Shown here in pieces: positions 1 through 7,218 of a stretch of DNA of 64,000 nucleotides. The notes under the pieces are model-generated. The model saw only the letters and a program-made list of their open reading frames with translations, searched no databases and was not told the DNA's origin. How positions within the stretch are numbered: the stretch's first letter is position 1; each line of letters begins with the position of its first letter. The position numbers and the translations under genes are program-made. The DNA is taken from NCBI RefSeq assembly GCF_011752045.1, contig NZ_JAAKXW010000001.1, forward strand, positions 868,001 to 932,000, written 5' to 3'. Source of the DNA: Microbacterium hydrocarbonoxydans. Lineage in GTDB: Bacteria > Actinomycetota > Actinomycetes > Actinomycetales > Microbacteriaceae.

Positions 1-154
1 CGTCGACGTCGCGCACGGCGATGCCTGCGAGTTCGAGGGACGCGCCTGCACGGTCGGCGAGCTCGTCGCCATGGCGCAGCAGAAGGGCTGCGACCTGGGA
101 GCCGACCGCCCCGGCGCCGAGCAGCGCCACCCGAAGTCGTCGGTACTCAGTCAT
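1..154 (-). CDS. hom: Homoserine dehydrogenase, N-terminal fragment (runs off window)
   Basis: Only the first 51 codons are inside the window. Homoserine dehydrogenase makes homoserine from aspartate semialdehyde with NAD(P)H, at the branch to threonine and methionine. The visible part begins MTEYRRLRVALLGAGAVGSQ, a beta strand followed by the GxGxVG dinucleotide-binding loop typical of the enzyme's N-terminus. The ATG at 154 lies 69 bp after the lysA stop on the same strand, the lysA-hom order usual in actinobacteria, so co-transcription is likely. Another Rossmann oxidoreductase cannot be excluded from 51 residues, but the lysA context makes Hom by far the best reading. Confidence 0.85.
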   Translation of the reverse strand, partial: MTEYRRLRVALLGAGAVGSQVAALLLRHGDELADRAGASLELAGIAVRDVD

Positions 155-223
155 TCGCCGCTCCTACGTCGCTGGGGGTCATCGGTTCTCCTTCGGAGGT
201 GGTTCATGGATGCCGGCGCCGGA

Positions 224-1681
224 TCAGCGGTCACCGTCGTCGGCGGGCGCAGGCTCGATGCCGGCATCCCTCGACAGCACGTCCGCGATGGTCTCGCCGC
301 GGACGATGACCCCGGCCCTGCCGTCGCGGACCGCGACGATGGGAGGACGGGGCACGTGGTTGTAGTTGCTCGACAGCGAGGCGCAGTAGGCGCCGGTCGC
401 CGGGACGGCGAGCAGGTCGCCGGGCACGAGGTCGTCCGGCAGGTACTCGTGGTCGACGACGATGTCGCCGGACTCGCAGTGCTTGCCGACGACCCGGCTG
501 AGCTGCGGCGCGCCGATGCCCGTGCGGGATGCGAGCCGCGCCGAGAACTGCGCTCCGTAGAGGGCGGGGCGGGCGTTGTCGCTCATGCCGCCGTCGACGC
601 TGATGTAGCGGCGGACGACGCCGGCGTCGAGGAGCACATCCTTCGTGGTGCCGACCTCGTAGAGGGTGACCCCTGCGGTGCCGACGATCGCGCGCCCTGG
701 CTCGAAGGAGAGCGCGGGGACCGGGATGCCGCGGGCGGCGCAGCCCTCTGCGACGGCGGCGACGATCTCGGCGGCGAGCGTCTCGATCGGGGTCGGGTCG
801 TCGACGCGCGTGTAGGCGATGCCGAACCCGCCGCCGAGGTTGAGCTGCGGGACCGGTCCGTCCTCGAGGAGCGCGGCGTGGAGTTCGAGCACGCGTTCCG
901 CGGACTCCCGGAAGCCGGCGACGCCGAAGATCTGCGAGCCGATGTGGCAGTGCAGACCGGCGAACTCGAGACCGGGGAGCTCCCTGATGCGCGCGACGGC
1001 GGCCTCGGCATCCGGCAGCGGGAAGCCGAACTTCTGGTCCTCGTGCGCCGTCGCGAGAAAGTCGTGGGTCTCCGCGTGCACGCCGCTGATGACGCGGACC
1101 AGCACGCGCTGCGTCGCGCCGGTGCGAGCGGTGATCGCGGCGAGCCGCTCGATCTCGATGGCGCTGTCGACGATGATCGTGCCGACGCCGACCTCGACGG
1201 CGCGCTCGAGCTCGGCGACCGACTTGTTGTTGCCGTGGAAGCCGATGGATGCCGGCGCCACGCCCGCGGCGAGGGCGACCTCGAGCTCTCCGCCCGTGCA
1301 CACATCCACACGGAGGCCCTCGTCGACCACCCAGCGGGCGACCGTCGTGCACAGGAACGCCTTGCCGGCGTAGTAGACCTGGGCGGTGGTGCCGTTGTCT
1401 CCTGCTGCGGCGTCGAAGGCGAGGCGGAAGGCGCGGGCGCGCGAGCGCACCTCGTCCTCATCGATCACGAGGAGCGGCGTGCCGTAGCTCTGGGCGAGAG
1501 CGGTGGCGCGGATGCCGCCGAGCACGAGTCCTCCGTCGGCATCGCGCGAGGCGGATGCCGGCCACACGGCCGCCGCGAGGTCGTTCGCGTCGTCGGGCAC
1601 GACGAGCCATTCCGGGGCGATCGAGTCGTCAGGGGAAAGCAAGGAGAACCAATCGTGGGGCAGCGGCGCGGGATCGCGCAC
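224..1681 (-). CDS. lysA: Diaminopimelate decarboxylase
   Basis: Cytosolic PLP enzyme of the alanine-racemase fold (type III) that decarboxylates meso-diaminopimelate to L-lysine. The 485-residue product has the PLP lysine motif YYAGKAF (Lys107), HIGSQ, the phosphate-binding GGGFG, EPGR, and the catalytic cysteine motif GKHCESGD contributed across the dimer; SSNYN near the C-terminus also fits. It starts with GTG at 1681; a -10-like TAGAAT lies about 15 nt upstream on the same strand with a GGGGGAA purine run between. An N-terminal stretch of roughly 50 residues precedes the conserved core, as in other actinobacterial LysA proteins. hom follows on the same strand. Confidence 0.96.
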   Translation of the reverse strand: MRDPAPLPHDWFSLLSPDDSIAPEWLVVPDDANDLAAAVWPASASRDADGGLVLGGIRATALAQSYGTPLLVIDEDEVRSRARAFRLAFDAAAGDNGTTAQVYYAGKAFLCTTVARWVVDEGLRVDVCTGGELEVALAAGVAPASIGFHGNNKSVAELERAVEVGVGTIIVDSAIEIERLAAITARTGATQRVLVRVISGVHAETHDFLATAHEDQKFGFPLPDAEAAVARIRELPGLEFAGLHCHIGSQIFGVAGFRESAERVLELHAALLEDGPVPQLNLGGGFGIAYTRVDDPTPIETLAAEIVAAVAEGCAARGIPVPALSFEPGRAIVGTAGVTLYEVGTTKDVLLDAGVVRRYISVDGGMSDNARPALYGAQFSARLASRTGIGAPQLSRVVGKHCESGDIVVDHEYLPDDLVPGDLLAVPATGAYCASLSSNYNHVPRPPIVAVRDGRAGVIVRGETIADVLSRDAGIEPAPADDGDR

Positions 1682-1696
1682 TCGAGGATTCCCCCG

Positions 1697-1702
1697 ATTC
1701 TA
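1697..1702 (-). promoter_or_regulatory. Candidate -10 box of lysA
   Basis: TAGAAT reads on the minus strand 15 nt before the lysA GTG. No convincing -35 is visible. It faces the divergent promoter of the YihY gene about 75 bp away. Confidence 0.4.
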
Positions 1703-1777
1703 TGGCACCTGCACCGCGACGCCTGCCACGGTGACAGGGCCGATTCAAGGCCTTGTGCGGCGTCCGCGATGCCCGCA

Positions 1778-1783
1778 TAGGCT
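1778..1783 (+). promoter_or_regulatory. -10 box giving a leaderless YihY transcript
   Basis: TAGGCT is followed after exactly 7 nt by the ATG at 1791, with no Shine-Dalgarno possible between them. This spacing is the usual signature of leaderless transcription in actinobacteria. A weak -35 candidate, TTGTGC, starts at 1753 with 19 bp spacing. Confidence 0.55.
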
Positions 1784-1790
1784 GGGCGCG

Positions 1791-2828
1791 ATGAACGCCG
1801 AATCCGATGCCGACGCTCCCGCCCGCCAGGCCCCGGTCCCCCGCGCCATCGCGGCGGCGACCCGGTGGGCGCTGGTCCGCAAGCCGGTGCGCGCCGTGCT
1901 CCTGTACGTCGAGCGGCGGGGTCCGATGCTCGCGGACAGCGTGACCTACCGCGCCCTGTTCAGCGTGTTCGCCGGGGTGCTGCTCGGGTTCTCGATCGCG
2001 GCGCTCTGGCTCGCGGGGAACCCGGTGGCGTGGAAGGCGATCATCGGCGCCGTCCAGTCGGTGATCCCGGGTCTGATCGGCGAGGGCGGCGTCGTGAGGC
2101 CTTCGGATCTGCGGGAGCCCGTGTCGCTCTCGATCGCGGGCGCGGTCTCGGTCGTGGCCCTCACGGCGTCGGCGCTCGGGGCGATCGGATCGCTGCGCAC
2201 CGCGGTGCGCGTGCTGGCCGCGACGGCGCAGGCGGACGTGCTCTGGATCTGGGTGATCCTGCGGAACCTCCTCCTCGCCCTCGGGATCGGTGCCTCCTTC
2301 GTGCTCGCCGCGGCGGTCACCTTCGCCGCACGCCTCGGCGTCGACTGGCTGAGCGACGCCATGGGGCTGCCCGAGGACTCGGTGGCGTCGACGGTGACCA
2401 TCCGAGGGCTGTCGCTCGTCGTCGTGTTCGCCCTGGATGCCGCGCTGATCGCCGGCGTCTTCCTGGTGCTGTCGGGCGTGCGGCCGTCACCGCGCTCGCT
2501 CTGGAGCGGTGCGCTGCTCGGTGCGGCCGGTCTCCTCGTGCTGCAGGAGCTGTCGGGCCTCTTCGTCGGCGGCGCGACCAGCAACCCGCTGCTGGCATCG
2601 TTCGCCTCGCTGCTCGCACTGCTGATCTGGCTCAACCTGTCCACGCAGGTCATCCTGATCGCCTGCGCGTACATCGTCACCGGCGAGGACGAGCGCCGCG
2701 ACCGTGTGCGCGCGCGGTTCGGCGCGACCACGTTCGCCGAGCGTCGGGCGCGCAGGGCCGAAGAGGAGGTCGCGGTCGCGACGGCCGAGCTGCGCGCGGC
2801 CCGGAAGGCCCTGCGCGACGAGTCCTGA
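1791..2828 (+). CDS. YihY/BrkB-family membrane protein
   Basis: A 345-residue integral membrane protein of the YihY/virulence factor BrkB family. The family signature is visible near the start: a basic segment, then RRGPMLADSVTYRALFSVFAG leading into the first membrane helix, followed by about five more hydrophobic segments and a charged, Arg/Glu-rich cytoplasmic tail (about residues 300-345). The family has no agreed biochemical function; older annotations as ribonuclease BN are wrong. The ATG at 1791 is chosen because it sits 7 nt after a TAGGCT -10 box and the frame upstream overlaps the lysA promoter. It runs opposite to lysA, DUF2993 and argS and so splits an otherwise co-oriented cluster. 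Confidence 0.85.
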   Translation: MNAESDADAPARQAPVPRAIAAATRWALVRKPVRAVLLYVERRGPMLADSVTYRALFSVFAGVLLGFSIAALWLAGNPVAWKAIIGAVQSVIPGLIGEGGVVRPSDLREPVSLSIAGAVSVVALTASALGAIGSLRTAVRVLAATAQADVLWIWVILRNLLLALGIGASFVLAAAVTFAARLGVDWLSDAMGLPEDSVASTVTIRGLSLVVVFALDAALIAGVFLVLSGVRPSPRSLWSGALLGAAGLLVLQELSGLFVGGATSNPLLASFASLLALLIWLNLSTQVILIACAYIVTGEDERRDRVRARFGATTFAERRARRAEEEVAVATAELRAARKALRDES

Positions 2829-2830
2829 CA

Positions 2831-3679
2831 TCAGGCCCGCGGGCAGACGCCCTTCTCGAGGAGGCTCGGGTCGGTGGCGATGGCCCCGTGCACGTCGATG
2901 TCGATGACGGCCCGACCGCCGTCGATCGCGAGCCCCGTGAGGGTGAGGCCAGCGGGGAGCTGATCGGCGATGCAGATCCGCTGCGGCTGCGTGAGCCGCT
3001 CCCCCAGCGGGCCGAGCAGGTCGGCCACCCGATCGGCCTGCACCTCGGCGCCGGCGATCGTCAGCGACACCGGGGTGAGCTCGAGCTCGCCGTCCACCGC
3101 TCCGGGTGTCAGGGTGAGCGCCAGCGGTATCGTCGCGCCGAGCAGCGGGACGGATCCGCTCACCGTCGCGTTCGGCGCCTCGAACGCGACCTCGTCGACG
3201 GGCAGGTCGGTGCCGGCGAGGAGGCTCGTGAACTCCGCCTGGTCGATCCGGATCGTCCCCGACGCACCGGCGAGCTCGCCGCCCTGCAGCGGGATGCCGG
3301 TCGCGGTCACGTCGGCCGCGCCGGTGACCCCCTCGAGGGTGACGGCGTCGGTGGACAGGTGCAGGCTGTCCAGTTCGCCGGCGATGAGCTGCGGCAGCAG
3401 GATGCCGTCCGCCTGCACGTCGAGCTGCTGATCTGCCGGCAGGCCGAGCTGGTCGATCACGATCCCCCGGACGATTCCGGGCAGCACGGCGCGGGCGACG
3501 AACTCCGCAGCGACGACGAGGGCGCCGAGCACCAGCAGGAGGACGAGCAGCACCCAGGGCCAGCGCCGCCGGCGACGCCGCGCGGGGGCGACGGCATCCG
3601 TCCCCCGGCCCGGGATGACGAGCGTCGGATGCTCGACGGACGCGTCCGGGTACGGGAGGGTGCTGTTGTCGTCGCTCAT
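2831..3679 (-). CDS. DUF2993 (LmeA-like) membrane-anchored lipid-binding protein
   Basis: A 282-residue protein: an acidic, disordered N-terminus, an Arg run (residues 34-39), one membrane helix (about 40-62), then a beta-rich extracytoplasmic DUF2993 domain to the end. In mycobacteria the DUF2993 protein LmeA binds phospholipids and affects lipomannan length; transferring that role here is inference. The ATG at 3679 lies 14 bp after the argS stop on the same strand, so it is probably the second gene of an argS operon. Its end meets the convergent YihY gene with only a couple of bases between the stops. Confidence 0.8.
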   Translation of the reverse strand: MSDDNSTLPYPDASVEHPTLVIPGRGTDAVAPARRRRRRWPWVLLVLLLVLGALVVAAEFVARAVLPGIVRGIVIDQLGLPADQQLDVQADGILLPQLIAGELDSLHLSTDAVTLEGVTGAADVTATGIPLQGGELAGASGTIRIDQAEFTSLLAGTDLPVDEVAFEAPNATVSGSVPLLGATIPLALTLTPGAVDGELELTPVSLTIAGAEVQADRVADLLGPLGERLTQPQRICIADQLPAGLTLTGLAIDGGRAVIDIDVHGAIATDPSLLEKGVCPRA

Positions 3680-3693
3680 GCGGCCCCGTGAAC

Positions 3694-5358
3694 CTACATC
3701 CGCTCCGGGGCGGACACGCCGAGGAGCTCGAGGCCGTTGCGGAACACCTGACCGGCGGCGTCGTTCAGCCACAGGCGGGTGCGGTGCACGCTCTCGATCG
3801 GGTCGTCGCCCTGAGGGATGACCCGGCAGTTGTCGTACCAGCGGTGGTAGAGGCCGGCGAGTTCCTCGAGATAGCGGGCGATGCGGTGCGGCTCGCGCAT
3901 CTCGGCGGAGAAGGCCACGATGCGCGGGAACTCCTGCAGAGCGCCCAGGAGCGCGGCCTCGGTCTCGTGCGTGAGCGTCTCGGGCGCGAACTCGGAGCGC
4001 TCCACCCCGGAGTCGGCCGCGTTGCGCGCCACGTTGTGCGTGCGCGCGTGCGCGTACTGCACGTAGAAGACGGGGTTGTCGTTGGTGCGCTTCTGCAGCA
4101 GCTCGGGGTCCAGGGCCAGCGGCGAGTCGGCTGGCGAGCGCTCCAGCGAGTAGCGCAGTGCGTCGGTGCCGAGCCACTCGCGGAGGTCGTCCATCTCGAT
4201 GATGTTGCCTGCGCGCTTGCTGAGGCGGGCTCCGCCGACCGAGACCAGCTGGCCGATGAGCACCTCGACGTCCTTCTCCGGGTCGTCGCCGGCCGCGCCC
4301 GCGAGGGCCTTGAGGCGGTGCACATAGCCGTGGTGGTCGGCTCCGAGCAGGTAGATCTTGTGCTCGAAGCCCCGGTCGCCCTTGTTCAGGTAGTAGGCGG
4401 CGTCCGCGGCGAAATAGGTGTACTCGCCGTTGGAGCGGCGGATGACGCGGTCCTTGTCGTCGCCGAAGTCCGTGGTGCGCACCCACACCGCGTCGTCCTG
4501 GTCGAACACGTGCCCCTGCTCGCGCAGCCGGTCGACGGCCTGGTCGACGAGGCTGGCCCCGTCGTCGTTCTTGGCGTGCAGGATCCGCTCGGAGAACCAC
4601 ACGTCGAAGTCGACGTTGAACTTCGACAGCGACTGCTGCTGCTCGGCGAGCTGGTACTCGTAGCCGAGCTCGCGCGCGACGAGCTGCTGCTCGTCCGCGG
4701 GGAGCTCCAGGAAGTCGGGATGCGCCGCGATCACGCGCGCCGCGAGATCGCCGATGTAGCTGCCCGCATAGCCGCCTTCGGGAGTCGGCTGCCCGTTCGC
4801 GGCGGCGACGATCGACGCGGCGAAGCGCTCCATCTGCGCACCGGCGTCGTTGATGTAGAACTCGCGCGCCACGTTCGCGCCCGAGGCGGCGAGCACGCGC
4901 GCGATGGCGTCGCCGAGCGCCGCCCAGCGGGTGTGGCCGATGTGCAGCGGACCGGTGGGGTTGGCGCTGACGAACTCGATGTTGATCGAGCGACCGGCCT
5001 GGGTGTCGTTGTGCCCGTACGCGTCACCCGCGTCGACGATCGTCTTCGCGAGCGCGCCGGCGGCCGCCGCGTCGAGACGGATGTTGATGAACCCGGGTCC
5101 GGCCACCTCAGCGCTCGCGACGCCGTCCACCGCGGCGAGGCCGTCGGCGATCTGCTGGGCGAGCTCGCGCGGGTTCGTCCCCATCTGCTTGGCCAGTCGC
5201 ATCGCGATGTTCGACGCCCAGTCGCCATGGTCCCGGTTGCGGGGGCGCTCGAAGACGATGTCGGATGCGGCGAGCGCGAGCTGCTCGCCGGGACGTCGTT
5301 CCTCGGCGATCGGTGCGAGGACGGCGAGGAGGGCTTCGGCGAGCGTTTCAGGGTTCAT
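3694..5358 (-). CDS. argS: Arginyl-tRNA synthetase
   Basis: Class I synthetase charging tRNA-Arg in the cytosol. The 554-residue protein has the N-terminal additional domain (about 1-110) with FERPRNRDHGDWASN, the ATP-binding HIGH motif at residues 139-142 (ANPTGPLHIGHTRW), a KMSK-equivalent loop ARLSKRAGN, and the C-terminal anticodon-binding helical domain ending in the conserved GLxLLGVxxPxxM. The start is the ATG at 5358, 9 nt after a TAGACT -10 box, leaving a leader of only a few bases. In many actinobacteria argS is directly followed by lysA; here DUF2993 follows instead and lysA is 2 kb away. A tRNA-Arg(CCG) gene lies 900 bp off on the other strand. Confidence 0.97.
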   Translation of the reverse strand: MNPETLAEALLAVLAPIAEERRPGEQLALAASDIVFERPRNRDHGDWASNIAMRLAKQMGTNPRELAQQIADGLAAVDGVASAEVAGPGFINIRLDAAAAGALAKTIVDAGDAYGHNDTQAGRSINIEFVSANPTGPLHIGHTRWAALGDAIARVLAASGANVAREFYINDAGAQMERFAASIVAAANGQPTPEGGYAGSYIGDLAARVIAAHPDFLELPADEQQLVARELGYEYQLAEQQQSLSKFNVDFDVWFSERILHAKNDDGASLVDQAVDRLREQGHVFDQDDAVWVRTTDFGDDKDRVIRRSNGEYTYFAADAAYYLNKGDRGFEHKIYLLGADHHGYVHRLKALAGAAGDDPEKDVEVLIGQLVSVGGARLSKRAGNIIEMDDLREWLGTDALRYSLERSPADSPLALDPELLQKRTNDNPVFYVQYAHARTHNVARNAADSGVERSEFAPETLTHETEAALLGALQEFPRIVAFSAEMREPHRIARYLEELAGLYHRWYDNCRVIPQGDDPIESVHRTRLWLNDAAGQVFRNGLELLGVSAPERM

Positions 5359-5367
5359 AGACTTCCC

Positions 5368-5373
5368 AGTCTA
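5368..5373 (-). promoter_or_regulatory. Candidate -10 box of argS
   Basis: TAGACT on the minus strand, 9 nt before the argS ATG. It lies back to back with the SGNH hydrolase promoter: the two -35 regions meet around 5391-5401. Confidence 0.5.
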
Positions 5374-5395
5374 CGGCGCGTCGCGAGCCCCGAAT

Positions 5396-5423
5396 TTGCG
5401 TGCGGGCGGACGTGATCTACAGT
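5396..5423 (+). promoter_or_regulatory. Promoter giving a leaderless SGNH hydrolase transcript
   Basis: TTGCGT (5396-5401), a 16 bp spacer and TACAGT (5418-5423) are followed after 6 nt by the ATG at 5430. No ribosome-binding site is present, consistent with leaderless translation. Confidence 0.5.
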
Positions 5424-5429
5424 CATGCC

Positions 5430-6239
5430 ATGAACGCCGCCGTGGGATCCCGCCGCCTGCGCATCACGGGCGCCGGGATCGCCGTCGCCCTCGCCCTCGC
5501 CGCCGTCGTGCTCGGCGTGTGGCGGCCCTGGATCCCGCCCGTCACCGCGGCGCCGGCGAGCGCTCCGATCGCCGCCGACGAGGAGTCCGTCACCGTCGCC
5601 CCGCAGCCGCTCGTACTGCCGGAGCACCCGACGGTGCTCGTGTTCGGCGACTCCTGGACCTACGGTTCGGCGGCCACCGAGCCGACCCTCGGCTACGCCT
5701 ATCTGCTCGCGGATCTCCTGGACGGCGAGACCATCGTGAACGGCGTCCGGGGCAGCGGCTATCTCAAGCCGGGTGCGGACGGCCCGGCCTTCGGCGAGCG
5801 CATCGCCGCTCTCGACCCCGCACTGGCCCCCGACCTGATCCTCATCCAGGGCTCCATCAACGACCGCGCCCAGGGCGAAGCCGGGTACCGAGAGGCGGTG
5901 ACCGCGGCGTGGGATGCGCTCGCGGCCAAGTATCCGGAGGCAGGCATCGTGGTGCTCGGACCGGCCCCGCACGAGCTTCCGGTCGGCGCCGGCACCGCGC
6001 GCATCGACCGGGATCTCTCCGAGCTCGCCGCCGCCCGCGGCTGGTGGTACATCTCCCCCATCGCCGAGGACTGGATCACCGAGCAGAACTATCTCGACGT
6101 CATCGACGTCGAGATCGGACGCAGGCATCCGTCCACCGATGGGCATCGCTACCTCGCCGAGAAGGTGGCCGCCGCGCTGTCCGGACTGGGCGACGCGCCC
6201 GTGACCGTCGCCGGGTCGGAGACACCCCCCGAGCAGTGA
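5430..6239 (+). CDS. Exported or membrane-anchored SGNH/GDSL hydrolase
   Basis: A 269-residue protein with an N-terminal hydrophobic helix (about residues 10-32), so secreted or anchored, then an SGNH-fold esterase/lipase domain. Block I is VLVFGDSWTYGSAA with the nucleophile Ser, block II the GVRGSGY glycine region, block III GSINDR, and block V DGHRY with the catalytic Asp-x-His. The substrate is unknown; acyl esters of cell-wall glycans or lipids are typical for exported relatives. A GTG 30 bp upstream in the same frame is possible, but the ATG at 5430 sits 6 nt behind a TACAGT -10 box and gives a better signal peptide. Confidence 0.85.
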   Translation: MNAAVGSRRLRITGAGIAVALALAAVVLGVWRPWIPPVTAAPASAPIAADEESVTVAPQPLVLPEHPTVLVFGDSWTYGSAATEPTLGYAYLLADLLDGETIVNGVRGSGYLKPGADGPAFGERIAALDPALAPDLILIQGSINDRAQGEAGYREAVTAAWDALAAKYPEAGIVVLGPAPHELPVGAGTARIDRDLSELAAARGWWYISPIAEDWITEQNYLDVIDVEIGRRHPSTDGHRYLAEKVAAALSGLGDAPVTVAGSETPPEQ

Positions 6240-6255
6240 TATCGTCTTTCGGTAC

Positions 6256-6328
6256 GCCTCCGTAGCTCAGGGGATAGAGCGCCGGTTTCCGGTACCGTAG
6301 GTCGGGGGTTCGAATCCCTCCGGGGGCA
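6256..6328 (+). tRNA. tRNA-Arg, anticodon CCG
   Basis: A 73-nt cloverleaf: acceptor GCCTCCG/CGGGGGC with discriminator A, D-arm GCTC/GAGC, anticodon loop TTCCGGT with anticodon CCG at 6289-6291 (reads CGG), and T-arm GGGGG-TTCGAAT-CCCTC. The outermost anticodon-stem pair is C/T and looks unpaired. The 3' CCA is not encoded. CGG is a common Arg codon in a genome this GC-rich. Confidence 0.95.
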
Positions 6329-6340
6329 CACACATGTGCG

Positions 6341-6369
6341 AAAGGTCCGCCCAGCTGGGCGGACCTTTT
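6341..6369 (+). terminator. Rho-independent terminator after tRNA-Arg
   Basis: Perfect 12-bp stem (6341-6352 with 6357-6368) around an AGCT loop, ending in TTTT, 12 nt after the tRNA. It also faces the end of the convergent DUF2510 gene. Confidence 0.85.
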
Positions 6370-6392
6370 CACGTTCTCCTGGCGCTCTCCCG

Positions 6393-6644
6393 TCAGCCGC
6401 CCCGGACGTCCGGCTGAGGCGGCGCGGCATCCGCGTGCCCGGTCCATCGCGTGCCGTCCCAGTACCGCTGCGCGTCTCGACCCGATGGATCCGGATACCA
6501 GCCGGCCACGGCGAGCGCACCCGTTTCGCGCCGCCGCCGTGACAGCGCCACGATGACGATCCCGCCTCCAGCGACGATCGCCGCGAAGATCAGCGCGACC
6601 GCCAGGACGATGAGCACGTGCCATCCGACCATTCCTGCGAGCAT
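6393..6644 (-). CDS. Small DUF2510 membrane protein
   Basis: An 83-residue protein with one N-terminal membrane helix (about residues 8-32), a basic SRRRR stop-transfer patch, and a C-terminal DUF2510 module GWYPDPSGRDAQRYWDGTRW, a short Trp/Pro motif common in actinobacterial membrane proteins and of unknown function. The ATG at 6644 follows a strong GGGAGGGGG ribosome-binding run at 5-nt spacing. It is divergent from the OhrR-like regulator, and the palindrome at 6712-6730 lies between them, so shared control is possible but unproven. Confidence 0.75.
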   Translation of the reverse strand: MLAGMVGWHVLIVLAVALIFAAIVAGGGIVIVALSRRRRETGALAVAGWYPDPSGRDAQRYWDGTRWTGHADAAPPQPDVRGG

Positions 6645-6711
6645 CCGGTCCCCCTCCCGTCCTGGACCGATTCGACCATGTCCGTTCCCCGGATGCGACG
6701 CATTCAGGTTG

Positions 6712-6730
6712 TGCACAATTGAATTGTGCA
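6712..6730. promoter_or_regulatory. OhrR-type operator, perfect palindrome
   Basis: TGCACAATTGAATTGTGCA: two perfect 9-bp half-sites around one central base. The core ACAATTnAATTGT equals the published Bacillus OhrR operator core. It ends 11 bp before the start codon of the OhrR-like gene, where a bound repressor would block its promoter, so autoregulation of the regulator-reductase pair is the simplest reading. Confidence 0.85.
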
Positions 6731-6741
6731 ATACTCATCAC

Positions 6742-7179
6742 ATGCCCGTGACCGATGAGATGGTGTGCTTCTCCCTCTACGCCGCAGCCCGTGCGACCAC
6801 CCAGGCCTACCGGACGCTGCTCGCGCCGTGGGGCCTGACCTACCCGCAGTACCTCGTGCTCGCGGTGCTCTGGATCGACGGAGAGCAGACGATCGGCTCC
6901 CTCGGAGAGGCCATGCAGCTCGACTCCGGCACCCTCTCCCCGCTCGTGCGCCGCCTCGAGCAGGCGGGACTCGTGACGAAGGAGCGCAGTGCCGAGGACG
7001 AGCGGGTCGTGACGGTGAGGCTCACGGCGAAGGGGCAGTCCCTCCGCGCCGAGGTCGCCCCCATCCACCACCGGATCACCGAGATCGCCGGCATCCGAGA
7101 CGAAGGGCGGGTCCGCGAGCTGATCACGGAGCTGCAGGACATCACCGCCCGGCTTCAGCAGACCACCCCCGGCGCCTGA
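6742..7179 (+). CDS. MarR-family regulator of the OhrR type
   Basis: A 145-residue winged-helix repressor. It aligns by eye along its length with OhrR, the organic-hydroperoxide sensor: reactive-cysteine region MVCFSLYAAARATTQAYR (Cys9, equivalent to Cys15 of the Bacillus protein), then LTYPQYLVLAVLW, the recognition region LDSGTLSPLVRRLEQAGL and wing SAEDERVVTVRLT. The tyrosines that hydrogen-bond the cysteine in OhrR also appear present (Tyr23 and Tyr34/37). No second cysteine is seen, so a one-Cys sensing mechanism is expected. The downstream partner is an MDR reductase and not the usual ohr peroxidase. ATG at 6742 is chosen because the palindromic operator lies just upstream. Confidence 0.9.
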   Translation: MPVTDEMVCFSLYAAARATTQAYRTLLAPWGLTYPQYLVLAVLWIDGEQTIGSLGEAMQLDSGTLSPLVRRLEQAGLVTKERSAEDERVVTVRLTAKGQSLRAEVAPIHHRITEIAGIRDEGRVRELITELQDITARLQQTTPGA

Positions 7180-7218
7180 GGCGCCCATCCCCTCACTCCC
7201 ACAAGGAACGGAAAAACC

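Noticed and set aside
1503-1790. Longer YihY start inside the lysA region
   Set aside because: The extension is antisense to lysA and lacks hydrophobic segments; the ATG at 1791 behind the -10 box fits the family start.
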